From: Filobasidium wieringae
Lineage: Eukaryota > Basidiomycota > Tremellomycetes > Filobasidiales > Filobasidiaceae
DNA length: 64,000 bases
NCBI GenBank assembly: GCA_001600055.1
Contig: BCIV01000001.1
Coordinates: forward strand, 310,001-374,000
Direction: 5' to 3'
Under the pieces are notes generated by a model. It made no database searches and was not told the DNA's origin. It worked only from the letters and a program-made list of their open reading frames with translations. This document shows, piece by piece, positions 19,225 to 31,022 of this stretch. Positions within the stretch are counted from its first letter, which is position 1. The number at the start of each line of letters is the position of its first letter. Made by a program: the position numbers and the translations under genes.

Positions 19225-21305
19225 ATGTCGGGGGATTATAAGCTGGCAAAAGAGGCATTCGTAGCTGACAATGCGGGAACTTCCGTTTGGAATGTAAACT
19301 ACGTCAGTGCTGTAGGGTTGGTGAGTCTGATTGTTCGTGTGCTTCCGAACCGAGCTTTGACGTGTTGAACGATAGACCTCGTATTACCTGTACGCCGCCT
19401 GTGCCCAAGCTCGAACTCAACCTTCGTTGGTATTGGATTTCGTTACTTCGATTGTCCCGTTACTTTTGGGCCAAACATTCTTTTCTGGGTATCCCCTGGT
19501 CTTCAACGCTTGCTTGATCGCAATAGCTACAGCGATATGGCAGGTGACATCGCGCAAACAAGCGCCCGTCCTTGGGCAGCCCACTGAGGATGATAGACTA
19601 CGATCGAGCAGGCAAACGACACCATCGAAGTTGAAAACCAGACCGGATCCCGTGTTCACAAAGCCCAATCTCTCTCCCCCAGGTGCACAGATCTCACGAC
19701 GACGTTCGCCTTCTCCTTCGACTGATACACATGCTATCAAGATCTCTTCCCCTTCCTCCCCCACCTTTCCCTCGGGTCCCGGGGCAAGAGAACCCGAAGA
19801 GAAGTCAACGGTTTCAATCACGCTTGGTCGTTTCCCGCCACAATCTTTCCTCTCCGTGTACAGAGCTCAGATGATGCTCATGACGGTCATCGCAATCCTG
19901 GCAGTTGACTTTCCAATCTTTCCACGGGCCTTTGGGAAGTGCGAGGACTGGGGAACAAGTCTCGTATGTCTATCAAACCTCAGTGCTTAGGTTAATCTGA
20001 CTCAGTAGCTCCGCAAGAAAGATGGACATCGGCGTCGGGTCGTTCGTCTTCGCCTTAGGTGTCACAAATGCTTCAGAGTATCTTCGAAACCCCAATGGGT
20101 TCCCGCTCAAGTTTCACTGGAGAGTCGTCCAGAGCTTCAGGAAGAGTGTCCCTGTTTTGATTTTAGGGGCGATCAGGGTGATTATGGTGAAAGGTGTTGA
20201 ATACCCAGTACGCAGCAGGAGTGGAACGCATAAATAGACTGCGGGTACTCAATCCGCACTGAACAGGAGCATATTACGGAATATGGAGTACACTGGAATT
20301 TCTTCTTCACGTTGGGTCTCATGCCTTTCGTCGGGACGGCTCTGTCGCCTCTCAGGAAATGGATTCGTCATCGCGATCAAGCTCTCATTATTCTGATAGG
20401 TAGGTGCACGCTGTATCATTAACGACGAGACGAATTCTCACAGCCATAGCATTACATATAGCTCATGCATTAAGTTTGAAGATGGGTTTACAGGGGTGGG
20501 TCATGTTGTCTTCCCGAATTGGCATCCTCGGCATGAACAAGGAGGGTTTGGTCAGTTTACCCGGTGAGCTCTATTGATCCCCAGTCACCCTTAATTCCCC
20601 TAAAGCGATCGAGTGTCGTAGGATATATTGCCATTTTCCTCCTTGGTATCGATATAGGACATTATATCCTCCCTCCCGATCCATACTTCGCGTTCCCGGA
20701 GAAGGTAGAAGCGAAGGAAGAAGAAGAAGTACCGGATTACGACTCGAAGGGTTCTGAGAAGAAACAGATAGAAAGGAGGAGAGAAGAACTAGGCATGATC
20801 TTGATGAGCTACGCTATTATCTGGTGGAGCGCGCTTGGGATCATCTCATTGCTGAGCGGTGAAGTCTCAAGACGGCTGGTGAGCAGGCTCTGATAGTTCC
20901 GTCGCATTGACAAGGCGGTGCTAATTCCTGCAACGTACAGGCGAACCCGGCATATGTTTTGTGGACCGCTGCGTACAATGTATCGTTCTTGGTCGGGTAC
21001 CTGATGATCGAGCTGTATGTTTTCGGTGCAGCAAACGAACGGAATCGTCGGGTTGTGCCACCGTTATTGGCCGCTTACAACAAGAACGGTCTCCTGGTAT
21101 TCCTAACGGCAAGTTACCATCCTTTCATTGATATGCATTTTGCTCATAATTTCGAATCTAGGCAAACCTCCTGACCGGATTAATCAATCTGTCGACCAAG
21201 ACAATGTATGCCGATAACAGCTCAGCGATGGCTATACTCGGGGGCTATATGGCGTTGCTCAGCGGGTTCGCCTGGCTGATACGGCACAAGAGGTTCAACA
21301 TTTGA
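19225..21305 (+). CDS. GWT1: GPI-anchor inositol acyltransferase (PIG-W/Gwt1)
   Basis: ER membrane enzyme that acylates the inositol of glucosaminyl-PI early in GPI-anchor synthesis. Eight exons (19225..19320, 19376..19963, 20022..20207, 20267..20399, 20444..20563, 20622..20878, 20941..21108, 21162..21305) give 563 residues in frame. The start [13 protein letters not shown] fits the family's N-terminus. Family blocks seen: [65 protein letters not shown], and the final [14 protein letters not shown]. Many membrane helices are evident. An extra charged loop ([20 protein letters not shown]) lies between late helices. The seventh intron starts with GC (21109) rather than GT. Confidence 0.93.
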
Positions 21306-21836
21306 TTTCGTGCTGCAAGCTTTTTGTAATCGGTAGCTAGCCTGTTGCTCATATCCGACGATACCACTTACTCGGGATCCAAGGAGGACCCAGCCCAGCG
21401 GGAGAAACCCAAATGGCAGCAGCGGGGGCTCCAACGTTTCGAGCTGCGGAAGGAGCGAGATCTTACAGCGAGACTGGCATCGAGATAAATACATCCAGTC
21501 TCTCGCTTCTACTATTCCTGAGTTATTCTCGTCAGGAGGGTTCAAGCTGCTCCATGTAAACCTTTATCGCCAGATGTGCTCGCCAGATATATCTGCGACA
21601 GACCTAGGGTTTAATCGCTCGGCCACTTGCAGCACATCAATCTCACAACCGCAGACAATACAGAAAACGACACCCTTAGATCAGGTCAGGACAGGTTTGC
21701 CGTTTCTGTGAAGCGTATGAAATGCGATTTATTCAAAAGGCAAGGGGTATAATAGCGCTACAATTCAGAATCCCGCGCCTCTGATCGCATGTACAGTGAG
21801 TAGAGACGATACCCAACACTCGCAAGGGTCAAACAG
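21306..21836. other. Convergent 3' flanks (GWT1 / AAGAB)
   Basis: About 530 bases between two converging stop codons. No gene or repeat seen; it should hold both polyadenylation regions. Confidence 0.4.
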
Positions 21837-23265
21837 CTATGTCTCTTCATCTTCCTGAACTCCCCCGTCTTCCTCGTCATCGTCGCTCCAATCTAATCCC
21901 AGACCAGCCAAGACTCTCTCAACTTCTCTCCCCGCTTTCACCCGACGCTCGTCCTCGTCTTCCACATGACCGAGTTGCTCCCGCACTCGGTTGAGATGTT
22001 GGAATATCTGTTCGATATCTGCAACATTCGGTTGCTTCTGAGTTGTTTCTTTGGGTCTAGAGGCAGGATTGGACGGATATGATTGCAGCGGTCCGAAGTC
22101 GTCTTCGAACCCTTCTTGTCCAGTCTTCAATTGAATTACCGGATTCTTTTCCTCTGAAATCGGTTGGGACGTTATGGGCGCATCGCTTTCTAACCAAGAT
22201 TCATATTCCCGCTTGGCCTCTTCCGCTCGTTGCTCGTCAGTGAGATGTAACTCATTGAGGAGATCTTCTTGAAACCCTTCTGGCGTGTTTCTAACGGAGC
22301 CCTCCAAGTCGAATCCTTTGGTGGCTGAAGTATCATTTGTGGTAAAGTTGACGGGCCAATTTTCGTGAGATTCAATATCGGTTGATTCGAGCGACGTTTC
22401 CTCCAGTTTCCTCTCGCTACGAGGAACCATAGGTTTCCGCTTCATGTTCGGCCACATTATCAACTCCAAATCGCCCAAGAAAGTCTTCGCATCGTACTTC
22501 TTCTCTGAACAAGAAGCATCTTGCAACTCATCTTCATCAAGGCCTTCATAGGGCCCCAGGTGGCAATAATCGAATCCGCGAACCCGACAAATGTCCGAGA
22601 AGGTCTCGTACGGTGTCCGTTGTGATTCTGAGGTTGTGGTCCAGGGGAGAGAGATGGCGCATCGATGTTGCTCGTCATCCTCCGGGCGCTCAAGAGTCTT
22701 CCAAATCGAATCTGGCCATAAATCGTCCTTCGAATGTTGATTATGATATTAGCCCTTACACCATATATCGTATTCTGCACCACGAGATCAACTGACCTTT
22801 GCATCTGGATTAAAGATGTAAAGAAAGGCGGCACAAGTCTCTGCCAATGTGCTCAGACGCTCAGCATCCTCTGCTACCTGCTTTTCGAGAACAATTGACG
22901 AGCTCGAACTACTCTCATTCTCCTTTTGACTATAAAGTCCTTCCGGCAAGCGTGGTTCCGGATAGACGATGAGGTTGATCGTAGCAGTGTAATACTTGTT
23001 ATCGATATCATACTCTAGAATCTCGTAGCGCTCAGTTATGGCTGAGACGTCTGATTTTTGCATCTCCTGATCTTTTGATGCAGTAGAATCTGTTGATGGC
23101 GGGTGTACGTTGCTCTCGTCTGCGCTTCGTGCCGGACACATGAGCTCGGGCTAGCTAAATCGGCCAGGTTGTGAACTTACCCAGAAGAAACTGCCGAACT
23201 TGACTCAAAGCATCAGGCCGGACGAGTACAAGCACTGAGACTTCTGGATCAGGTTCTGATAACAT
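21837..23265 (-). CDS. AAGAB: Alpha/gamma-adaptin-binding protein (p34/AAGAB type)
   Basis: Cytosolic chaperone that helps assemble AP-1/AP-2 clathrin adaptors. Exons 23265..23181, 23119..22797, 22727..21837 give 432 residues in frame. Recognised from EYDIDNKYYTATINLIVYPE (matching the human WTIDNKYY block), the divergent GTPase-like fold before it (SVLVLVRPDALSQV), CAISLPWTTTSE and GFDYCHLGPYEGLDEDEL, plus the acidic C-terminal helix with RVREQLGHVEDEDERR and DWSDDDEED. Start chosen at MLSEPDPE, the first in-frame ATG after a stop. Donors GTAAGT and GTCAGT are used. Divergent from the dynactin gene; next to other traffic genes. Confidence 0.85.
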
Positions 23266-23524
23266 CTATGTAGCTTTGTATGCTCCAAATCTGAAATCAG
23301 GCTGAAACTGATGTCGCAGCGTTGCAGAGAATCGATAGCTTGGGTATTTATCCCGACATCTCTGTGTTTATGATGTGGGAACTCCCAAAACGCATGTGAG
23401 CCATAACGCATAAACCCGCTGGTTGTGCGAGTACGTTACATCGAAGCATGCAAGGGCGAGGGCACTCTGAACTGCATCAGTCAGAGCAAACCAAGCATGC
23501 TCCGGTCCTGACAGATAGTTCGGA
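23266..23524. promoter_or_regulatory. Divergent intergenic region (AAGAB / DCTN3)
   Basis: 259 bases between divergent starts. No distinct motif noted. Confidence 0.3.
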
Positions 23525-24479
23525 ATGCCTTCTATATCTCCAATCGTGGAATTGGCTCTGGAACTAAGAGTACAAGCTCTGGAAGCGTTGCTCGATGGAC
23601 CACCCTCGGTGTCCGCACAGAATCAAGAAGGCGGGAAAGATAAAGATCAAGGGGGTATCGATATTGGTCGTCGGGTCACGGAGTTGGAAGACAAGTTGAG
23701 GAATGTCGTTAGAGAACAGAAGGCTGATCCAGTAGCACGGTTAGTCGACAACTGTAAGCCTCACGGTCTTGCTGCCTGTAAAACGAGCTTATAAGATAGT
23801 TTACAAAACAGATGATGGGATCCTCAATCTCCTATTCCCCGGGAGATCCTCCAATATCCCATTCTTGGATCCAAAATTCATCTCCCGGAGCGAATCTGAA
23901 ACCAAAGAATCTAACGGTGTCGATTCCTCGTCTTTGGTTCCGTTGGATCACAAGCTGTCCTTGATCTTGCCATCAACGGAAGACATCTTGCAAGCGGACA
24001 AGGAAGGCAGGGAACTGCAGATCTTACTGGATAGAGGCGTTGATGGAGCTGGGGACCTTAGTGGCGAGTTGCGCTGAACGTTCCAAGATCAACCCGCGAA
24101 TACGATTGACTGATCATTCTCCATCACACAGCTTATCAGCCGTTACTGGAGCGGCTTGAAACACTGAAATCACAACATAGAGATAACCAAATGACTTTCC
24201 GTCTTCGCGTCGAGGGGATGACCCAAGTCTTGACAAGATGGGACGAAATGGTAAATCATTTGACCTCGTGTGTTTCTAAGGCTCTCTCAGCTTCAACATT
24301 AACGCACTTTAAATTGTCAGGTCAAATCGAGCTCGAAGGTCTTTCTGAATCTGCACCAAACTCTGATTGACATTGAACGAGCAATAGAACGGGCTGAACG
24401 GGCGAGAGGAGCCGAAGCTTCTGATACGGAACGAGAACCAGGAGCGAACCGGGTTCAAGGATACGTTCTGGAAGGCTGA
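23525..24479 (+). CDS. DCTN3: Dynactin subunit p22/p24-like protein
   Basis: Part of the dynactin shoulder that links dynein to cargo. Four exons (23525..23753, 23812..24060, 24132..24250, 24321..24479) give 251 residues in frame. The sequence is helical throughout; it opens ELALELRVQALEALLDG (family-like ELExRV.xLE), has a middle LDHKLSLILPSTEDILQADK, YQPLLERLETLKSQHRDNQ and the family's QVLTRWDEMV, ending in a basic coiled coil (IDIERAIERAERARG). The second intron uses a weak donor (GTGGCG). Assignment rests on the RWDE motif and helix pattern rather than strong identity. Confidence 0.65.
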
Positions 24480-25645
24480 GACGGACAGGATGGATGGGAG
24501 TTTGTCGGGGGCGGTAACGACTTTTAACGATGATATAGACACCAGATACCATACTTGATTATGACAATGTCTTGCCGGCTTGATGTATGATCTCCTGAGC
24601 TGGAGCAGAGACAACGACCCCGTCAGGTATGCGTGACTTGCCCTCTCATCAAACAAGCCACCATAATTAATTCTCGATGTATCGCATTGCACTTGCAGCT
24701 ACGAGCTCAAACAATCAGCAATGTATGGCGGGATTTATCTCTCGCAGAACGAGATAGTCGCATTGGGTGCATTGCATTCGTTCCGTTTAATCATGATCTA
24801 TTGATATTGTGTTGTGGTACATGTATAGTGTACATGGGCGGAGTCGTCACTTGTATAATATCGAGGAGATGTCGTGGAAGGGCGTGTTTTACGTTGCTAG
24901 AATCTTGATAGCCATAGCTACGCATGCTATGCTGACGTACGGCGACAGTCTCTCGCCTATGATACCAATGAATGGATGGTGTGAGCTTATAAATCTAAGA
25001 GGTCGAGAAAAGGACCAGGGTCGATATGTCGTACCTATCCGGGCGCACTTGAAGAACAGCCCAAGGAACCTAAATTGAGATACGTGTCGATATCAGAACA
25101 CTGTTCCGCCTCATCGATCTAAATTGGGGATGAGCTTACCCCTCTTTATTTCTGTCCACTAGTCCTGGAGCAGTCCCCCGTACATATGTGCAGGTGCAGA
25201 TCAGAAGAAGCCATACCAGTAGAAGTGATTGGAAGTTGAACAAGGCAGACTAGTCGCGCCGACAGATTTTTAGCGCTGACGAAGTGGTTTCCGGGAGAAC
25301 GACCTACCATATTGGCTCAAAGTCAATCTAGCCTGAAATCTCTTATCAGACGGAATAATGAAGAATGACAGCTATGACAGAGCAAGATGTGCTTGCGGTA
25401 TAAGATACGGCTACCTGATTACGACTATGTCATGATCAGGCGACGTGTATATGCAGCGATGTGCCATGCGTTCTTGTCATGACCGACCTGATACCGGTGC
25501 GACCCACCGCTCTGTCTGCTGCCTGATCAGAAATAGGATGAAACACCGGCCTGCTTGCTGGTTGTTCCATAACTCGTATCCTGATTGATGCCTATAATCC
25601 TGTTGGTCACTCATCAAATCATTTCTCATACGCTTTACGAGCAGC
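24480..25645. other. Gene-poor gap before SYN8
   Basis: 1.17 kb between two plus-strand genes. I see no open frame with protein-like composition, no repeat and no RNA. The last 200 bases presumably hold the SYN8 promoter. Confidence 0.4.
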
Positions 25646-26742
25646 ATGTCAATACCGTCGACGGCAGTCCTATCGCAACGCTTGACGTCACTCTCTTCCC
25701 TTATCCTTGAGCGCTCCCGTGTGGTATCCCTCAAGCTTCCACCATCACCTTCGACAGATGCGGAGATCGTGAGATCGCTAAAATTCGTTCGAGATGGGCT
25801 TAAACGGATAGAAGACCAAGCACGTCAGAACGGAGGAGGTGCTGCTGGACCGATCAGCATGGAGACGCAAAAGTCTATCCAAGATTTGGCAAGAAGATAC
25901 GATCATCTTCTGGATGCATTGGAGGAGGATAATATCGGCCGGGAAAAAGTAAAAGGGCTAAGAAGAATAATGTGAGTTCCAAAGATTACGTTTATCGCTA
26001 TCGAACTCATAATCTCGGTTTAAACAATATAGATCTGAGCCGGTACCAGCAGAACAAGCAAATTCCACACCCACATCATTATCTTCAACGCCTCGAGCTA
26101 TTCCTGACCTTCAGATCCTTCCTCCTACTCCACATGCTTCAACCTTTTCTCACGAGCTAGCAGATGACGACGACGACGACTTCGTCGTTCACCCATCAGG
26201 GACTGTACCTGCCGAACAAGATCCCCTTTTCAATCCCGGTAGAAGAGGCAGTTATGATCCTGATGCAGCCGAGGAAGAAAGAGAGATGATAAGTGATCAG
26301 CAGTTGCTTGAGAGTCAGAACGGGTTGATGCAGGGTGAGTTTGATCTTCAACTCCTTCAACGCTTGATCTGCATCAAGCTGAGCGAGACGTCGAATAGAA
26401 CAAGATGCGAGATTAGACCTCCTCTCACATTCGATCAACAGGCATCATCATATGTCTCTCCAAATAGGGGACGAACTCGATCTGCAGAATGAGCTGTTGG
26501 ACGATACGGATGCGAGACTTGATGGGACGGCTGCGCGAATGGGTCGAGCGCGAGGACGATTAGACAAAGTGGCTAAAGGCAGCAAAGAGCATAGTATGTT
26601 ACACTTCTACCATTTACTATCGAGACAGAAGCTGTGAAGGAAGTTTGACGCCGATTGCTCCCTTCTGTTCACAGTGAGCATGATCACGATCGTGGCACTT
26701 ATCGTGATCCTTCTCTTACTTATCATTGTCTTCAAGACCTGA
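25646..26742 (+). CDS. SYN8: Qc-SNARE, syntaxin-8/Syn8-like
   Basis: Endosomal membrane-fusion protein. Four exons (25646..25971, 26033..26334, 26399..26593, 26675..26742) give 296 residues in frame. Seen: N-terminal helical domain (TSLSSLILERSRVVSL), a Pro/Ser linker with a run of Asp, and a SNARE motif EQDARLDLLSHSINRHHHMS followed by LQIGDELDLQNELLDDTDA, where the Gln of the zero layer is in the LQIGDELD stretch, typical of Syn8/Tlg1. It ends with a C-terminal membrane anchor (MITIVALIVILLLLIIVF). The intron positions split the linker, SNARE motif and anchor. Confidence 0.85.
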
Positions 26743-27136
26743 ACGACCCAGACGACAACTTGTTCCACTGTACCATTTTGACAACGAGGTTGTACTATCG
26801 ATTCTACATATACCATCGAACAGACTTCTTTTTATATCTCTATCGGTTTGTTGCTGATACATCGTTTGATCTGGAGGACCGAGGGTGGCAGTCATGAGTT
26901 TACCAATCTGCGCTCCTTGTCTCGGGGTCGGAAGGATGAGGGGTGCAAAGTATGGTGGATTGTCGTCCCGTGACACAGCAATGTATCAAATCTCAACACC
27001 GAAATCTCATCCACGATGAAGATCTCACTGGTCAAAGCTTGCCAGTTTGATTAACAACAGGGGGAAAGACTATCTCGAATCAAGATTGAAGATACCGCAG
27101 ACACATGGGATAACGAACGATACATGACAATCATCT
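26743..27136. other. Convergent 3' flanks (SYN8 / RSA3)
   Basis: About 390 bases between converging stops. Nothing gene-like is seen. Confidence 0.35.
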
Positions 27137-28170
27137 CTAATCGCCTAATACAACACCAACTTCGTCAACGTCCATACCTCTTGCGGTCTTGGACTTCCCG
27201 TCATTGAAGACTTCCGTTCCTGTTGCAGCGATCCAAAGAGAGGTCAGAAGGGAGTATGGAGGAAATTGTTTTTTCTCGCTGCTTACCCGCTGCGAGCGAG
27301 TCAATAAGTAGCTCAAGCTTCGATCCGGTTAGACCGGGTTCGTCCTAGAATGCATCGACGTTCATCAATTACAGCTAGCCAAACAGGATAGTCGATTGAA
27401 TTTGTAGACTCACCTTTCGTAGCTGGTCCAGATCGTTACCGAACGCGGTGACGACCTTGCTCAACCAAAGTTTCCTGAACCTCGCCTGTCTCTCTTCCGA
27501 CGCCTTCTGTTCCGCCGCCTCATCCTCTTCTATTCTCTTGAGCTTGTCGGTCTCTTCGGCTTCGTCGTCGCTGCTGATGGAAACGGCATCGTCGTCGTTC
27601 TCCACATCTTCGGAATCCACCTCCATCTCGTCGGCTCTAGCTTTCCCTTTAGCAGGAGTTTTGTGCGAGATGGGTTTGGATGTTGATGGTGGAGGTACGA
27701 AGGCGGGAATTTCACGGGATGGAGGAGAGAGGGAACGGGAGGGGAATCTTCTCCTGGTTTTAGGTTGTTCTGTGGGAACGATTGGGGCGGTCACGATCGG
27801 TTTGGATGGACCGGCATCTCTATCTGAGTCAGAGTCTGAGTTCGAGGAGGAGGAGGAAGAGGAAGAGTCACTGGAGGAAGAGGAGGATGAAGCTACCATT
27901 CGATCGACCAATAAGCACTTCTGTCGGCGCTCGATAATTACAAGATGGGCACTCACAGGACGAAACAGAAGCTACCTTTTTCACAGGCTGAGCCTTGACC
28001 GGTACTTTTACAGGCTCGTCATCGCTCGAATCGTCGCTACTGCTATCAGAATCACTGGATATGCCTCCAGCCTTGTTATTTTTCTTCCTCCTTTTTCTTG
28101 GCTTTCGCTTTCTTCCCTTTGCGGTGGATGCAACCGGAGCTGCTACGGATGCTGCTGGTGGAGCGGACAT
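27137..28170 (-). CDS. RSA3: Ribosome assembly protein 3
   Basis: Nucleolar factor for 60S subunit assembly. Four exons (28170..27957, 27892..27414, 27344..27287, 27219..27137) give 277 residues in frame. The N-terminal two thirds are basic then Ser/Asp-rich (KGRKRKPRKRRKKNN; long Ser run with Asp), typical of nucleolar proteins. The conserved C-terminal domain reads FRKLWLSKVVTAFGNDLDQL, RKDEPGLTGSKLELLIDSL, AAGTEVF. Head to head with TOM22 (351 bases apart). Confidence 0.87.
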
Positions 28171-28521
28171 GGTTGATTGTGTGTGATGCTAAAGATGATC
28201 GGAAGTGATCTTCTTGAGATGAGTATGCTTCAGACACGGTTAGCTAGTCTTCCAAAATAAGTTGAGAATTATCGTTGCAAGATTACACGTCAATCGTTGC
28301 GTTTCGCTTATCAATACGAGGATGAGCTTTCGACTTTGCGGAAAGCCGCAACAAAGTCGTCATTTCAGTCGAAAGCAGAATGCAGTTTGTTGCTTCTTTT
28401 TGCCTTTTCACACTCAAAACTACCTTCATACCAAACCCTGCAATCAATCGTGAGGAGTTTGACCGCTCGATCCGACTCGAACCAAACTCACCGTGTTTTT
28501 CACTCGTACAGCCATATAAAA
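28171..28521. promoter_or_regulatory. Divergent intergenic region (RSA3 / TOM22)
   Basis: 351 bases. Runs of CTTCATAC and TTTTTGCC pyrimidine tracts lie on the TOM22 side, and an ATATAAAA motif ends 8 bases before the TOM22 ATG, so it is part of the leader rather than a TATA box. Confidence 0.35.
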
Positions 28522-29038
28522 ATGGTCGCTGTTGAAGAAGTCCGAGATGCATCCCTCGAGCGAAACGTAGCAGACAACGAGTCCGACTACGAGACCGATT
28601 CCGACGTCGTCTCCATCTCCTCCATCGAGGACGATGACGATATCGCCAACGAGACCATCCGGGACCGTATCATCGCCTTGAAGGATATCGTACCGCCTTC
28701 TACCCGTTTGGAAGCCGTCAGGAAGTGGGAAAAGACCACCGCATGGGTATCGCAGGGAAGCAAGTGGGCTGGAAACGCCGTATGGATCATCACCACTAGT
28801 GCGCTCTTGGTCGGTCTGCCTTTGGCTTTGGCTATTGAGGACGAGGCTAGGGTCGTTCAGCAGGAGAAGGAGTTCCAGATGCAGCAGAGCGGTCAGCAAT
28901 CGGTTAGTCTTCATTCGTAACGTCTCGGCTGTCATTTCCCTTAGGTTCTGATTGGCTTTCGTTTTTTTTTGCGCTCTACAGCTGCTTGGTGCTCCTCAAG
29001 GAGGTCAGCCAGGCGGTGTTGTCCCTCCCGGGTTCTAA
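28522..29038 (+). CDS. TOM22: Mitochondrial import receptor Tom22
   Basis: Central receptor and organiser of the outer-membrane import channel. Exons 28522..28902 and 28982..29038 give 145 residues in frame. Seen: acidic cytosolic domain (SDYETDSDVVSISSIEDDDD), the conserved ETIRDRIIALKDIVPPSTR stretch leading into the membrane helix (WAGNAVWIITTSALLVGLPL), and a short Gln/Gly-rich tail in the intermembrane space ending PPGF. The intron donor is GTTAGT. Length fits the fungal family (about 140-160). Confidence 0.92.
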
Positions 29039-29501
29039 ATCTCCAACTTGTAGCGAGCAACACGAACGGCGAACCGGAGAGTGGTTACATCCTTCTCAAT
29101 GAATCAGAGGAGTTTCACGGGAGAGGAAGATTAGATTCGAGCAGAGTCGGGAGTGAAGAAGGGACCACACTATTCTTTGTATTTCTATCGATATGGCACG
29201 TAATGATATGGTTAGAACAGGAATCCGACGCTGTCAAGGAGCCTGTAGCTACCTTTCTAGAGTACTGCTACACGTGGTCCAATATGACAATGATGAGAAG
29301 CAGGAGATCCACGATTAGAGAAGAAATCGATTTCCGAAATTCCGATGTCTAGTATGTCTAGATTCGCGATTACTCATTCCGAAAAGATCTACTCGTACCC
29401 TCAACCAATGCAACCAACCGTCTTTCTTCAAACGCCCATAAAAAACCCTTTCAAACCTTAGTAAAATTAGTAACATCACTCATTCTCAACTTATATCTCA
29501 A
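29039..29501. other. Intergenic (TOM22 / metaxin-like)
   Basis: 463 bases holding the TOM22 3' end and the promoter of the next gene. No gene or repeat seen. Confidence 0.35.
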
Positions 29502-30764
29502 ATGTCTACCACATCCACTCCAAGTGCCCGGCACCCGGATCAAGAAGGCTCATGGATGCCTCAAACCGTTCTCAAATTCTACTCGAAATTCCCCCTAGTC
29601 GTCTTACCCGGAGAGAAATCGCCTGTCGTCCAATCCGATTTCAAGGACCCTGTATTATGGGTGAGTCTTCGTCCTCTTATTGTTCTTGCTGAAAGCTCAT
29701 TTTCGATTCGTTGGGTTTGGATGGATACAGGTCAAACCGACGTACGACGACGATTCGTACGGATGGGCATCTAGCGATCCTGCTTGTCTCAGGGTCCAAC
29801 TATTATTCTTACTACGAGAATCACCCGTACAATTCAGGGCATGGGAGAACGCAGATTCCGCCCCAGAGAGTTAGTATTCAGGCTGGGACCGGAGCATAGG
29901 TGGGAATGATCATACTTATCGCTTGGTTCTAGGTACATTACCGGCTCTTCATTTATCTACCGGCGAACTGCTTTCATCGACGGAAATCAGACCTTGGTTG
30001 GAGAGAGAGACCCCTCTTCCTGAAGATGTCCGATCGTCAGTGTTCCCCGTTCTCCACAACGTCCGAAAATCTTTGGCTGATGGGCAAGCCGGTTTGATTC
30101 GGGTTGTTCAGGTTGAATGGGATGTCATCTCAAGAAGCCCATACCATGGCTCTAGCTCATTCTCAATTGATTCTCTCCAAGATCCAGCCTGCCTTTGTGA
30201 GTCCTTCTCTTCCATCTCCTTCCCGGTGCTCTAGACACCAATGCCTTTCAATTATCCTATTAGACAACACTTCAACCTCTCCCAACCTCCCTCCACCTGC
30301 CCTTCCCACTCCCAACCACCCCCATTCCATTATCCGGGACGATCTACCGCAACCTCCCCCTCTGGCTGCGAGACCTAGCTGGAGCGGAGAGCAGACAATC
30401 GGAAGAACACGATCTGAAGGAGAGGGAAGGGTGCGAGGGGATCAGAACGCTCGGAGGGTTGGTCAAGGAACACGTCAAGGACGGTCGAGGTTGGTTCTTG
30501 AGTTCCAAGTAAGTCCTGAACAGAAAAACAAATTCATCCAAGCAATGCACTCATTCTAAATCCTGGATCGTTATGGAAAGCTCCCCAAGCCCGCTGGACG
30601 CGTTGATAGCTTCCCACATCTACCCCCTGACGACGCTCCCACTGACGTTCAAATTGAGACAGGCGGTAGAGGAAGAAGCCGAGCTCGTTAGTTACGTACA
30701 GAGGATTATGGAGGTGGCTGGGAAGAAGGTTAGGGGTCATGTGAGAATATCAGCTACGATGTGA
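29502..30764 (+). CDS. Metaxin/Sam37-like outer-membrane protein
   Basis: GST-fold component of the mitochondrial SAM/TOB complex, which inserts beta-barrel proteins. Six exons (29502..29660, 29731..29869, 29933..30035, 30112..30196, 30264..30508, 30581..30764) give 304 residues in frame. Seen: FPLVVLPGEKSPVVQ, SSDPACLRVQLLFLLRESPV and QFRAWENADSAPESTLPALH (the thioredoxin-like half of metaxins), SSQEAHTMALAHSQLILSKI, and the typical GRGWFLSSNSPSPLDALIAS HIY block of the helical half. No C-terminal membrane helix is evident. Whether it is the metaxin-1/Sam37 or metaxin-2/Sam35 branch is not settled. Confidence 0.8.
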
Positions 30765-31022
30765 ACTTTGGGATACGGTTGGATATGTAGGAATGGACAG
30801 CACAGGATGGGGCGGATGGATCGTTATTTGATTGTCGTTACATAGAATTGAGGGTGTACAGATGATATGACCAACATGATGATGTAAGGAATGGGCGGGT
30901 TTGTTTGATAGTGGGTGTTGGTTGATTGTCGGTCGATTGGGGGTGATGAGATGAGGTGACTTTTGGTCGTAGGTGATTTGTTCCATGATGCGCCGATGAA
31001 ACAGTGAGGAGGAGGACTTCCT

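Noticed and set aside
27448..28176. 242-codon plus-strand open frame over RSA3.
   Set aside because: Antisense of the Ser/Asp-rich exons; Ser codons read as Glu/Arg on the other strand.
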